From Chryseobacterium taichungense (GTDB lineage: Bacteria; Bacteroidota; Bacteroidia; Flavobacteriales; Weeksellaceae), in NCBI RefSeq assembly GCF_900109935.1, contig NZ_FOBV01000004.1, positions 1 through 64,000 of the forward strand: DNA of 64,000 nucleotides. The letters are read 5' to 3'. Positions 18,251-26,671 of this stretch are shown here, one piece after another. A model generated the notes under the pieces. The model saw only the letters and a list, made by a program, of their open reading frames with translations, was not told the DNA's origin and searched no databases. Numbering within the stretch: the stretch's first letter is position 1; each line of letters begins with the position of its first letter. The position numbers were made by a program, and so were the translations under genes.

Positions 18251-19780
18251 ATGCTATTGGACAAACTCATTAATTATCTGAAACTGGACAAACAGGAGTT
18301 TCTGTTTCAGTTCAATTCTCACCCGAATTACCCATCAGCATTAGCTTTTAGTGATACCCTTAATTTTATGGGCGTGAGAAACGATGCCTATGAGTTGGAT
18401 AAAGAATATTGGGACGAGCTTCCTGAAGAATTTATTGCCATTGTTGATAATTCTTTCTCCATAGTAAAAAAATCGGGGAATCAATATTCTATTTATTCTG
18501 ATAAAGCGAAAACTTTAAACAAAGAAGAACTTCATCAAAAAGCCACGGACTTTGTCTTGCTTTTTGAAAAAGATAAAGCAGAAAGTAAATCTGTTACAAG
18601 TTATAAGCCATTTGTTTATGGCATTTTTGCAATTGCGCTTTTATATTCAGTTTTAACACAGACCTGGTATGAAGCTTTATTTAATCTCCTTTCTCTCACC
18701 GGAGTTTATATTTCGCTTGAAATCTTTAACCAGAAATTCGGAAATACTTCCGTAGTGATCGGGAGCATTTGCGGTGACACAGCTGGAAATCAATCTGTAA
18801 ACTCTTGTAACAAAATAATTACACAAGACAAAACGAGTATTCTCGGTCTTAAGTTTTCTGATTTTTCTCTCATTTATTTTATCGGAATTACCATTTTAGG
18901 ATTATTTCTACCTACAACTTCTTTAGTGGTGAAAGGTTTTTCGTTTGCTTCAATCATTGCCATCGGCTATTCATTATACATCCAGGGATTTGTGGAAAAG
19001 ACTTTCTGCAGAGTTTGCCTTTTGATTATTTCTATCCTTTTAGCTCAGCTTTTCATCAGTGCTTTTTTGTTTGAGAATATTTATTTTGATACAGGAATTG
19101 CCTTACTAAGCCTTATTTTATGGATTGTTTTGTTTTCTTCAGTCTTATATCTTAATAATACGCTTGAAGAGAAAGAAAAACTTCAGAAATCGAATGCTAA
19201 AAATTTAAAGTTTAAAAGAAATTATGACCTTTTCAAAAGAGAACTTCTGGAAAAAGAAAAAGTAACTTTCACAAATAACGAAACATTTTTTATCGGAAAT
19301 AAAGATGCAAAACTTCATCTTTCCATTATTTCAAATCCGTATTGTGGATTTTGTAAAGATGCTCATAAAATAATGGAAAATTTACTTGAAAAATATCCGG
19401 AATATATTTCTGTACAGATGAGATTCAATTATTCTCCTGATCAGCAGAATGAAAAATTCACCAATCTCATTTCCGATTTCATGTACACATATAAAAACAA
19501 AACTTCGGACGATTTTTTAAAACTTGTTGACTATTGGTTTGAAACCAGGGATGAAAATAAAATCAGACAGAAAGCCGGAGCCGTTTCAGGCATTGAAGAT
19601 TTAACTCCTTTGGTAGAGATGTCAGCAGAAAACAGAAATGAAGGACTTAATTTTACTCCAATCATTCTAATCAATGGATATCAGTTCCCAGATAAATACG
19701 ACCGGGAAGATATTTACTATTTTATTGAAGAGTTAATGGAGGATGAAGAAACTAATAATGAAATAGTTTCCGATTTATAA
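18251..19780 (+). CDS. VKOR-thioredoxin fusion with C39-like N-terminal domain
   Basis: Likely makes disulfide bonds in exported peptides. Three parts are visible in 509 residues. An N-terminal domain (about 1-110, with HPNYPSALAFSDTLNFMG) looks like a C39-peptidase-type fold without a catalytic cysteine. The membrane vitamin K epoxide reductase domain (about 120-300) has loop cysteines C174 and C186 and the active-site pair C253/C256 (CRVC). A C-terminal thioredoxin/DsbA-like domain has C365/C368 (CGFC). VKOR regenerates oxidised thioredoxin-like partners using quinone. It heads a locus with two cysteine-rich precursor peptides. Start chosen at ATG 18251; a TTG at 18194 is also in frame. Confidence 0.88.
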   Translation: MLLDKLINYLKLDKQEFLFQFNSHPNYPSALAFSDTLNFMGVRNDAYELDKEYWDELPEEFIAIVDNSFSIVKKSGNQYSIYSDKAKTLNKEELHQKATDFVLLFEKDKAESKSVTSYKPFVYGIFAIALLYSVLTQTWYEALFNLLSLTGVYISLEIFNQKFGNTSVVIGSICGDTAGNQSVNSCNKIITQDKTSILGLKFSDFSLIYFIGITILGLFLPTTSLVVKGFSFASIIAIGYSLYIQGFVEKTFCRVCLLIISILLAQLFISAFLFENIYFDTGIALLSLILWIVLFSSVLYLNNTLEEKEKLQKSNAKNLKFKRNYDLFKRELLEKEKVTFTNNETFFIGNKDAKLHLSIISNPYCGFCKDAHKIMENLLEKYPEYISVQMRFNYSPDQQNEKFTNLISDFMYTYKNKTSDDFLKLVDYWFETRDENKIRQKAGAVSGIEDLTPLVEMSAENRNEGLNFTPIILINGYQFPDKYDREDIYYFIEELMEDEETNNEIVSDL

Positions 19781-19832
19781 TATTCACTTATATTAGGACA
19801 AATTAAGCGGAACCTGAAAGCTATATAATCAA

Positions 19833-20648
19833 ATGAAAAAGATCTTGATCATCATTGCTATATTACTTATTAATTTGTTGTACAGCCAAAAGATGACAGG
19901 TATCTATGAATTAAAATTCAGAATTAATCCAGATAAAGATAGTTTGATAACAAATATTTTTTATTTAGATATTGATGGCTTTCAATCTACTTTCAGATCT
20001 GAAATAGAAAGAAAATCAGATTCTTTAATTAATAAAAAAGGCTTTGGTTACGGAAGAAAATCTCTTTTTATAACGGATTTATATTCAAAAAAAGATTTAA
20101 AAACTAATGAAATTCAAAAATTAATAATTTCAGGTCTGGTAGGTAATCGCTACTTTATAAAAATAGATGATGAACTAAAATGGGAGATTAAGAATGAGAA
20201 ACAGAAAATAGGGAATTTAGATTGCCAAAAAGCAGAAGTGGATTATGGTGGAAGGCATTGGATTGCCTGGTTTTCAGAGACCGTAAACTTACAAGAGGGT
20301 CCTTATATTTTTCATGGCTTACCAGGGCTAATTATAAAGATAACAGATCAAAATTTAGATTATGATTTTAATCTCATTCAATTAAAAAAAGCAGAAAATT
20401 ATAATATCTATTTTCATAAATCAAAAGAGAAACAAATAACTTGGCTAGATTTTCAACGAATGATACAAAACTATTACAATGATCCACTATATGAAATAAA
20501 AAATAGTGGGATGAAATATACAATCGTTGATGATAAAGAAAATATCTCTACATTAAACCCCAAAATGATACAGAAAAAGCACCAAACTAATTTAAAGAAT
20601 AATGACAGTAATCTAATAGAACTGGATAAAATGATTGAGTTAAAATAA
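19833..20648 (+). CDS. GLPGLI family protein
   Basis: A 271-residue exported protein of the Bacteroidota-specific GLPGLI family, named for the motif seen here as FHGLPGLIIKI. The N-terminus MKKILIIIAILLINLLYS is a signal peptide. The body is rich in beta strands and ends hydrophilic. Function is unknown, but genes of this family often sit beside C39-type exporters, and here it lies between the VKOR fusion and the exporter, so a role in the cell envelope linked to peptide export is possible. Confidence 0.9.
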   Translation: MKKILIIIAILLINLLYSQKMTGIYELKFRINPDKDSLITNIFYLDIDGFQSTFRSEIERKSDSLINKKGFGYGRKSLFITDLYSKKDLKTNEIQKLIISGLVGNRYFIKIDDELKWEIKNEKQKIGNLDCQKAEVDYGGRHWIAWFSETVNLQEGPYIFHGLPGLIIKITDQNLDYDFNLIQLKKAENYNIYFHKSKEKQITWLDFQRMIQNYYNDPLYEIKNSGMKYTIVDDKENISTLNPKMIQKKHQTNLKNNDSNLIELDKMIELK

Positions 20649-20692
20649 CAATAATATTAGCAATAGCTAATCAGATATAAAAATATTATCCA

Positions 20693-22894
20693 ATGCTTAA
20701 AAATAAGCAATTTCCATTTTATCGCCAGCCAGACTCTAAAGACTGTGGACCTACCTGCCTTCGTATCGTAAGCAAATATTACGGAAAAAGCATTTCTTTA
20801 CAGCAGATCCGTAACCTTTCGGAAACTACCCGCGAGGGAAGCAGCCTTCTGGGGCTGAGTGATGCTGCCGAAGATCTGGGTTTTCGTTCTATGGGTGTAC
20901 AGATCGACTTCAATACACTTGCAGAGGAGGTTCCGCTGCCGTGTATTGTGCACTGGAACAAAAATCACTTCGTGGTCGTATACAAAATCGATAAAAATAA
21001 AAAGATCTATGTTTCCGATCCTGGTTATGGCCTTATCATTTATACAAAAGAAGAATTTATCCGACTATGGATCGGTGAAAATGCTGATGAGAAAACCGAG
21101 GAAGGTATCGTATTAATTTTAGAAACTACTCCCGCCTTCTTTCAGACTGAATTTGATGACAAGGAAAGTAAAGCAAGTTTTTCTTTTCTTTCAAAATATC
21201 TTTTAAAATACAAATCACTCGTTATCCAGCTGGCAATAGGACTGCTGGCAGGAAGTTTACTATCGCTGATTTTCCCGTTCCTTACGCAGAGTATTGTCGA
21301 TGTCGGTATTCAGAATCAGGATTTGAACTTTATTTATCTCGTTCTTCTGGCTCAGATCATGCTTTTTATAGGAAGAATGGGTATCGAGGTAATTCGGAGC
21401 TGGATTTTACTCCACCTCTCTGCCAGGATCAACATCTCCATCATCTCTGATTTCTTTATTAAACTGATGAAATTGCCCATCAGCTTTTTTGATACTCGAA
21501 TGACAGGAGACATCATGCAGAGGATCAATGACCATCACAGGATCGAACAGCTGTTAACAAGCTCTTCTTTGAACACATTATTCTCACTAGTGAATCTCAT
21601 TATCTTCAGTATTGTTCTTTTGTTCTATGATTACCGGCTGTTTATCGTTTATCTTGTAGGTGCGGCGGCCTATATCGGGTGGATCAGTTTTTTCCTTGGA
21701 AAAAGAAAGGAGCTTGATTACAAAAGATTTTCACAAGTTTCGGAGGAGCAAAGTAAGGTGATCGAGCTAATTAACGGAATGCAGGAAATCAAAATGCATA
21801 ATGCCGAAAAGCAAAAAAGATGGGATTGGGAATTTTTGCAGGTAAAATTATTTAAAATAAGGATAAAATCGCTTTCACTGGAGCAATGGCAGTCTGTGGG
21901 GGGAAATTTTATCAATCAGATGAAAGATATCCTGGTCAGCTTTCTTTCTGCAAAACTGGTCTTAGAAGGAAACCTTACGTTGGGGATGATGCTTTCTGTT
22001 CAGTATATCATTGGCCAGCTCAACAGTCCTTTACTCCAATTAATCGACTTTATCAAACAAACCCAGGATGCCAAGATTTCTCTCGAAAGACTGGGAGAAA
22101 TCCATGATAAGGAAGACGAAGAAAATAAAGATGAGCAGTATGCCCATGATCTTCCACAAAAGGATATCGAAATCGAGAATCTTTCTTTCCGTTATATAGG
22201 TTCAGATGCCTATGTTTTTGAAAATTTAAATTTAAATATACCTTACCAAAAAACAACAGCCATCGTGGGAGCAAGTGGAAGCGGAAAAACAACCCTGTTA
22301 AAGCTTCTCATGAAGTTTTATGAGCCCAATGAAGGAGAAATAAGACTGGGGAATACGAAGCTTAAACATATTTCTCCGAGATTCTGGCGAGATCACTGCG
22401 GGGTAGTGATGCAGGAAGGTTATGTATTCAATGACACGATTGCCCATAATATTGCCGTGGGTGAAGATTATGTTGACAAACAAAAATTAAGGAAAGCGGT
22501 AGAAATTGCCCACATTAAGGATTTTATTGAAGAATTGCCGTTAAGCTACAACACAAAAATCGGAAACGAAGGTCTTGGTGTAAGTGGCGGACAAAAACAA
22601 AGGCTCTTCATTGCCAGGGCCGTATATAAATCTCCGGATTATATTTTCTTTGATGAGGCAACCTCGGCTCTTGACGCCAATAACGAAAAAATCATCATGG
22701 AAAATCTTGAGCAGTTTTTTAAAGGCAAAACCGCAATCGTTATTGCCCATAGGCTTTCAACGGTAAAGCACGCCGATAAAATTATTGTTTTGGATAAAGG
22801 GAAAGTCGTTGAAGAGGGAAATCATTCTGAACTGGTGGCCTTAAGAGGTGAATATTACAGGCTTGTAAAAAACCAATTGGAATTAGGAAATTAA
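20693..22894 (+). CDS. C39 peptidase-containing ABC exporter (PCAT)
   Basis: Removes the leader from double-glycine-type peptides and exports the core across the inner membrane. It has all three expected parts. The N-terminal C39 cysteine peptidase carries C18 (KDCGPTCLR), H92 (KNHFVVV) and D109 (SDPGYG). A six-helix transmembrane domain spans about 160-460. The ATPase has Walker A GASGSGKTT, signature VSGGQKQR, Walker B YIFFDEATSALD and the H-loop histidine in AHRLST. All catalytic residues are present. The 733-residue length is normal. The two small genes downstream encode likely substrates, and the HlyD protein at 23572 the adaptor. Confidence 0.95.
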   Translation: MLKNKQFPFYRQPDSKDCGPTCLRIVSKYYGKSISLQQIRNLSETTREGSSLLGLSDAAEDLGFRSMGVQIDFNTLAEEVPLPCIVHWNKNHFVVVYKIDKNKKIYVSDPGYGLIIYTKEEFIRLWIGENADEKTEEGIVLILETTPAFFQTEFDDKESKASFSFLSKYLLKYKSLVIQLAIGLLAGSLLSLIFPFLTQSIVDVGIQNQDLNFIYLVLLAQIMLFIGRMGIEVIRSWILLHLSARINISIISDFFIKLMKLPISFFDTRMTGDIMQRINDHHRIEQLLTSSSLNTLFSLVNLIIFSIVLLFYDYRLFIVYLVGAAAYIGWISFFLGKRKELDYKRFSQVSEEQSKVIELINGMQEIKMHNAEKQKRWDWEFLQVKLFKIRIKSLSLEQWQSVGGNFINQMKDILVSFLSAKLVLEGNLTLGMMLSVQYIIGQLNSPLLQLIDFIKQTQDAKISLERLGEIHDKEDEENKDEQYAHDLPQKDIEIENLSFRYIGSDAYVFENLNLNIPYQKTTAIVGASGSGKTTLLKLLMKFYEPNEGEIRLGNTKLKHISPRFWRDHCGVVMQEGYVFNDTIAHNIAVGEDYVDKQKLRKAVEIAHIKDFIEELPLSYNTKIGNEGLGVSGGQKQRLFIARAVYKSPDYIFFDEATSALDANNEKIIMENLEQFFKGKTAIVIAHRLSTVKHADKIIVLDKGKVVEEGNHSELVALRGEYYRLVKNQLELGN

Positions 22895-22923
22895 TTATTT
22901 ATACTTAAAATAAACTTTAAAAA

Positions 22924-22955
22924 TAGTGGAATCCGAAAAACTAATAGAGTAGGAA
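22924..22955 (+). promoter_or_regulatory. Candidate structured leader motif upstream of peptide gene 1
   Basis: TAGT (22924-22927) can pair with ACTA (22940-22943) around a 12-nt loop GGAATCCGAAAA, followed by AGAGTAGGAA (22946-22955). The same loop and the same downstream decamer occur at 39140-39172 with a different closing stem. Role unknown. Confidence 0.45.
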
Positions 22956-22975
22956 CAAATTAAAAACAAATTATT

Positions 22976-23158
22976 ATGAAAAATTTAAAAAAACTAAATC
23001 GAAAAGAATTAAAAAACGTTGCAGGGAGCGGACCTGGTGACTGGCAATTGTATTGTGATCCAAATTACTCTGGAAGTGGTTCACCAAAAGGTACATGTGT
23101 TACAGGATACGTAATGTGTCTAGACTGTTGCTACAAAGTAGGTCAATCAATTTGCTAA
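22976..23158 (+). CDS. Bacteriocin-like precursor peptide 1, six cysteines
   Basis: A 60-residue peptide with a double-glycine-type leader MKNLKKLNRKELKNVAGS and a 42-residue core beginning GPGDW. Cleavage after GS is predicted from the C39 leader pattern (hydrophobic residues spaced before a small-residue pair). The core contains six cysteines (in LYC, GTC, VMC, DCC, SIC), enough for three disulfides, and many glycines and serines. The nearby C39 exporter and VKOR-thioredoxin protein fit secretion as a disulfide-bonded peptide. Target and activity are unknown; a signalling or toxin role is equally open. Confidence 0.8.
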   Translation: MKNLKKLNRKELKNVAGSGPGDWQLYCDPNYSGSGSPKGTCVTGYVMCLDCCYKVGQSIC

Positions 23159-23163
23159 TCAAA

Positions 23164-23194
23164 TCAAAGAGGCTGTTTAATATAGTCTCTTTGA
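23164..23194 (+). terminator. Hairpin after peptide gene 1
   Basis: Eleven-bp stem TCAAAGAGGCT with AGTCTCTTTGA and a 9-nt loop, 5 nt after the stop. No strong T run follows, so it may act as a partial terminator or protect the 3' end. Confidence 0.45.
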
Positions 23195-23296
23195 AATTTA
23201 TACAGGCAATTATTTTAATAATAAATAAACCATATTAAAGCAGAGACTAAATATATTTTGTTAATTTTAATCAACCAATTCAAAAATCTATTAGTT

Positions 23297-23500
23297 ATGA
23301 AAAATTTACAGAAAATCGGAAGAAAAAATCTTCGAGAAATTCATGGTGCAGGACCTGTTCCTGTATTTCCGTGCAATTGTTTCTGCTACATCAACAATAT
23401 AAAACAGTGGAATGCATGCAACCGTTACTGTCCCGATGGAGATATTCCAGGAGTAGAGCCTGGCAATAATCCGAAATGTGATTATACATTGCCATTATAG
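23297..23500 (+). CDS. Bacteriocin-like precursor peptide 2, six cysteines
   Basis: A 67-residue peptide whose leader MKNLQKIGRKNLREIHGA aligns with that of the preceding gene. Cleavage after GA would release a 49-residue core beginning GPVPVF, the same GP start as peptide 1. The core has six cysteines (PC, NC, FC, AC, YC, KC) but otherwise little similarity to peptide 1. The frame opens at 23258, but the ATG at 23297 gives the canonical leader. It is a likely substrate of the C39 exporter at 20693. The core carries no residue pattern that names a known bacteriocin class. Confidence 0.78.
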   Translation: MKNLQKIGRKNLREIHGAGPVPVFPCNCFCYINNIKQWNACNRYCPDGDIPGVEPGNNPKCDYTLPL

Positions 23501-23516
23501 CATTAATTCAGAAATC

Positions 23517-23560
23517 ACTCAATAATCTTCAGATCATAAAGATGATGGAGATTATTGAGT
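23517..23560 (+). terminator. Terminator or attenuator between peptide 2 and the HlyD gene
   Basis: Eleven-bp stem ACTCAATAATC with GATTATTGAGT and a 22-nt loop, followed directly by a T-rich tract. The HlyD start codon lies 12 nt later. Partial readthrough would let peptide genes be expressed above the adaptor. Confidence 0.6.
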
Positions 23561-23571
23561 TTTATTTTTAT

Positions 23572-24870
23572 ATGAAAAAAGACGTTTTAGATACTATTGA
23601 ATTACGCTCAGAAAGCGTTCAGGATATTCTTACACAGCCTCCTCACTGGATGATCCGATGGGGAAACACCATTATATTTTTAATTCTTGTGATGATTCTC
23701 ATCATGAGCTACATGATCCGGTATCCTGAATTTATCCCTGCCCCGATTGTGGTAACCTCTCAAAATCCGCCGGAAAAACTGGAAGCCCGTACCAATTCGA
23801 AAATCGAAAAGATTTTTATTAAAGATCATCAGCATGTTAAAAAGAATGATGTTCTGATGGTCATGCAGTCGACAGCGAATTATAAAGATATCCTGGAACT
23901 GAAAAAGCTGGTTGATTCTATAACGCCGGATCAGCTGGCCTCATTTCCTTTAAGCAAAGCCTCAAACTTTAAACTTGGTGAACTGCAAGGGGATTACAAC
24001 AATTTTGCAAAGGCATTTCAGGATGAAGCATTATTTACAAGGCTGCAGCCTTATGCCCCGGAAAATCTTGCCGCCAATCAAAGCCTCTCAGAATACCGTG
24101 TGAGAATCGCTACATTAAAACAGCAGAAAAGTCTTGAACAGGCCAAATATGAAATTACCAAAAAGAATTATCAGCGTTCGCAGGAGTTGTTTAATCAAGG
24201 CGTAATTGCGGCCGTAGAACTTGAAAATGAAAAAATAAAATTTCTGCAGGCTCAACAAAATTTAGAAAACATCAATATTTCTCTTTCACAGATCGAAGAG
24301 GGAATTTCCAATGTCAACAAAACAAAAAGCGGAACAGCAATTAATACCGAAAAGGATAAAATCACATATTCGTCACAAACTTTACAGCTTTTCGAACAGC
24401 TCAGAAAATCACTAAAAGAATGGGAACAGAATTACCTGATCATTTCCAATACAGATGGTGAGGCCAGCTTTCAGCAGTTTTTTGGTGAAAATCAATTTGT
24501 AAAGGCTGGAGATGCCATCTTATCCATTTTACCCGATAACAAAGAAAAGCTTGTGGGAAGAATGGCTGTTCCCGCCGCTAATTCAGGGAAGATCATTGCC
24601 GGTGAAAAAGTATTAATCAAACTCGATAATTACCGCTACCAGGAATATGGGATTGTGGAAGGAAAAGTGCAGAATATTTCTCTTTCTCCTGATAAAGACG
24701 GAAATTATTATGTAGATATTGCTCTTCCAAAAGGATTGAAAACTTCATACAACAAAACTCTGACATTCGATAAGGAATTAAAAGGTAGCGCCGAAATTGT
24801 GACACAAGATTTACGCTTAATTGAAAGATTCTTCTATCAAATCAGAAAATTATTGGGATACCAAAGCTAG
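23572..24870 (+). CDS. HlyD-family periplasmic adaptor for the C39 exporter
   Basis: Membrane fusion protein expected to bridge the inner-membrane C39 exporter and an outer-membrane channel. It has a short cytoplasmic N-terminus and one membrane helix (NTIIFLILVMILIMSYMI). A biotinyl-lipoyl half domain (ARTNSKIEKIFIKDHQHVKKNDVL) precedes a long coiled coil (about 170-260) and the second half plus beta-barrel. The 432-residue length is typical. The frame opens at 23542, but that start lies inside a terminator hairpin; the ATG at 23572 gives MKKDVLDTIEL. No TolC-like gene is in the locus. Confidence 0.9.
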   Translation: MKKDVLDTIELRSESVQDILTQPPHWMIRWGNTIIFLILVMILIMSYMIRYPEFIPAPIVVTSQNPPEKLEARTNSKIEKIFIKDHQHVKKNDVLMVMQSTANYKDILELKKLVDSITPDQLASFPLSKASNFKLGELQGDYNNFAKAFQDEALFTRLQPYAPENLAANQSLSEYRVRIATLKQQKSLEQAKYEITKKNYQRSQELFNQGVIAAVELENEKIKFLQAQQNLENINISLSQIEEGISNVNKTKSGTAINTEKDKITYSSQTLQLFEQLRKSLKEWEQNYLIISNTDGEASFQQFFGENQFVKAGDAILSILPDNKEKLVGRMAVPAANSGKIIAGEKVLIKLDNYRYQEYGIVEGKVQNISLSPDKDGNYYVDIALPKGLKTSYNKTLTFDKELKGSAEIVTQDLRLIERFFYQIRKLLGYQS

Positions 24871-24878
24871 CAAATTTT

Positions 24879-24905
24879 AAAGCCGAAGAGTCTTCTTTGG
24901 CTTTT
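24879..24905 (+). terminator. Intrinsic terminator after the HlyD gene
   Basis: AAAGCC pairs with GGCTTT, extended inside by GAAG/CTTC with a bulge. It begins 9 nt after the stop and ends in TTTT. It closes the peptide export locus. Confidence 0.6.
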
Positions 24906-24943
24906 ACTATCTTATAGTAGAAAATACAATTATCTTAAAAAGT

Positions 24944-24976
24944 AAAAAGTCTGCAAGAGTATCTTACAGACTTTTT
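24944..24976 (-). terminator. Terminator of the tRNA-Met gene
   Basis: Ten-bp stem AAAAAGTCTG with CAGACTTTTT immediately beyond the 3' end of the tRNA on the minus strand, with T-rich flanks. Confidence 0.65.
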
Positions 24977-24979
24977 TTG

Positions 24980-25053
24980 TAGCGAAGACGGGAATTGAAC
25001 CCGTGACCTCAGGGTTATGAATCCTGCGCTCTAACCAACTGAGCTACCTCGCC
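24980..25053 (-). tRNA. tRNA-Met (CAT anticodon)
   Basis: Cloverleaf of 74 nt on the minus strand. The acceptor 5' GGCGAGG pairs with CTTCGCT plus discriminator A. The D-arm is TAGCTCAGTTGGTTAGAGC, the anticodon arm CAGGATTCATAACCCTG with CAT, and the T-arm GGGTTCAATTCCC. The 3' CCA is not encoded. G-T at position 1-72 with paired ends argues against initiator tRNA; the Ile2 type with modified C34 cannot be excluded by eye. Confidence 0.93.
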
Positions 25054-25065
25054 TTTTTGGTGGTG

Positions 25066-25096
25066 CAAATATAGAAAATATTTACAACTAACCAAA
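25066..25096 (-). promoter_or_regulatory. Promoter of the tRNA-Met gene
   Basis: On the minus strand TTTG (25093-25096), a 19-nt spacer and TATATTTG (25066-25073) match the flavobacterial consensus exactly, ending 12 nt before the tRNA. Confidence 0.65.
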
Positions 25097-25097
25097 A

Positions 25098-26384
25098 TTA
25101 TTTTAGCTTAAAATATTCCAAAACATCACCTACATGTTCTGGTTTACTGATAATCTTATTGTTAGCATCCAAAATAAAATACGTCGGTGTTGCATGAACG
25201 TTATACGTATCGGCGTAGCTACTATTCCATCCTCTTAATTCGGTATCATTTACCCATGGAAATGCACTGATTTTTTTGGTATAAGAATCCTTGTCAACAT
25301 CCAACGACAAACCAACAACCTGAATATTTTTCGCTTTTAGGTCATTATATTTTGCCAATAACTGCGGAAGCTCACTTTCACAGTGAGAACACGTAGACGA
25401 CCAAAATATCACAACTTTTTGATCAGCCTTTATATCATGAAGGGTTTTAGCATTTGTATTGACCGGAGATTGAAATTTATAATTAGGAAAAACAGCACCG
25501 ATTTCAACATTAGCATTTGATTTTAAAGTAGATGCCAATCTGTCTGTAATTGTACATTTCAGATTTTTAGCCAGACCAAGGTATTTATCTTTAAAATCCT
25601 GCATGTCGTATACATCGAAAATATCGATTAATTCAGAAAGAACAGTTTGCCCTCTAGGAGTTTCCACTTTTAATCTATCGAGGAGTTTATCTACAGATGT
25701 GCTGACATTGGTATTGCCTCCGGAATTAAGATATGACACAAGCACAGGTCTCAATAAAGACGATGTTTCCAGCATGTCATTCGATTTATCAATAAAATTA
25801 ATTATATCATCCTGACTTACTTTTTTCGAGGTATCATTAGAAAGGAATTTATTATAATTCGTATTATAGTAATAAATAAACGGATGCTTTGCCTGATCTA
25901 TCCCCTCAGAACTGCCGTTGAGTCTGTTTATTTCGGCTTTTAGCGCTTTACCAAAATCTGTATCATCTTTATAATACTCTTTTATCTGTGACAATGCGGG
26001 AAGTATGAGCTCTTTTTTCTGAGATCCTTCCTGGAATTTACTCATAAGATCATTGGCTTCATCAATATAAGTAATATCCTTAATTTTATTGTTCTGTGTT
26101 TCAAGTTTTACATTGACATTTTTATTTTCAGAAATAAAATTAAATGTATTGTTTGAGCTTGGGAAATAAACTTTCATCATTCCCATGTAATTCTTAGGAT
26201 ATTTAAAAATCCATGTATTATTTTTACTTTGTTCCTTTGAAAAAATAATGTCTTTGGAACCATTCAAAGTATATAAAATAGCATCTTGATCTTTGAAATC
26301 AGCAGGGGCCTTAATCGTAACGGAAAACTGTGCCTGTAATGAAAATGCAGCTATTAAAGCCGGTATTGTAAAAATCTTTTTCAT
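25098..26384 (-). CDS. TlpA family thioredoxin-like protein
   Basis: A 428-residue exported protein. The signal peptide is MKKIFTIPALIAAFSLQAQ. A beta-rich N-terminal half resembles the DUF4369 domain often found in front of Bacteroidota thioredoxins. The C-terminal TlpA/ResA-like domain (about 290-428) has active site CSHC in VVIFWSSTCSHCESELPQLL and the cis-proline segment ATPTYFILD. It likely reduces or isomerises disulfides in the periplasm. It lies near the peptide export locus but on the opposite strand beyond a tRNA, so a shared role is only speculation. Confidence 0.88.
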   Translation of the reverse strand: MKKIFTIPALIAAFSLQAQFSVTIKAPADFKDQDAILYTLNGSKDIIFSKEQSKNNTWIFKYPKNYMGMMKVYFPSSNNTFNFISENKNVNVKLETQNNKIKDITYIDEANDLMSKFQEGSQKKELILPALSQIKEYYKDDTDFGKALKAEINRLNGSSEGIDQAKHPFIYYYNTNYNKFLSNDTSKKVSQDDIINFIDKSNDMLETSSLLRPVLVSYLNSGGNTNVSTSVDKLLDRLKVETPRGQTVLSELIDIFDVYDMQDFKDKYLGLAKNLKCTITDRLASTLKSNANVEIGAVFPNYKFQSPVNTNAKTLHDIKADQKVVIFWSSTCSHCESELPQLLAKYNDLKAKNIQVVGLSLDVDKDSYTKKISAFPWVNDTELRGWNSSYADTYNVHATPTYFILDANNKIISKPEHVGDVLEYFKLK

Positions 26385-26444
26385 AGGGTAAAAATAAAAA
26401 AACTCTCCGAGTAATCAGAGAGTTTAATATTTTTTTAATAAAAA

Positions 26445-26666
26445 TTATATTTTCTTGGTTGTATACTTTCTACTGAAGAATATTATTAGCATAATCGCTA
26501 CAATACCTAAAATGTATATATACATATCAATAGGTGAAGATTGTACTCCAGGTCCTACAATTCCTTTAGCACTTGAATTAGGCGGCGGAACTTTATCCTG
26601 GGCATTGATGATCAGTTGAAATCCGAGTAGAAAAAAAACAGGAATAAATTTATTTATTGCTTTCAT
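26445..26666 (-). CDS. Small membrane-anchored hypothetical protein
   Basis: A 73-residue protein with a signal-peptide-like N-terminus (IPVFFLLGFQLIINAQ), a short proline- and glycine-rich linker, and a C-terminal membrane helix (MYIYILGIVAIMLIIFF) ending in a basic tail RKYTTKKI. Such small linker-plus-helix proteins accompany type IX cargo genes in Chryseobacterium as far as I recall. It follows the stop codon of the cargo gene at 26672 by 5 nt, so the two are cotranscribed. Function unknown. Confidence 0.65.
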   Translation of the reverse strand: MKAINKFIPVFFLLGFQLIINAQDKVPPPNSSAKGIVGPGVQSSPIDMYIYILGIVAIMLIIFFSRKYTTKKI

Positions 26667-26671
26667 ATTTA

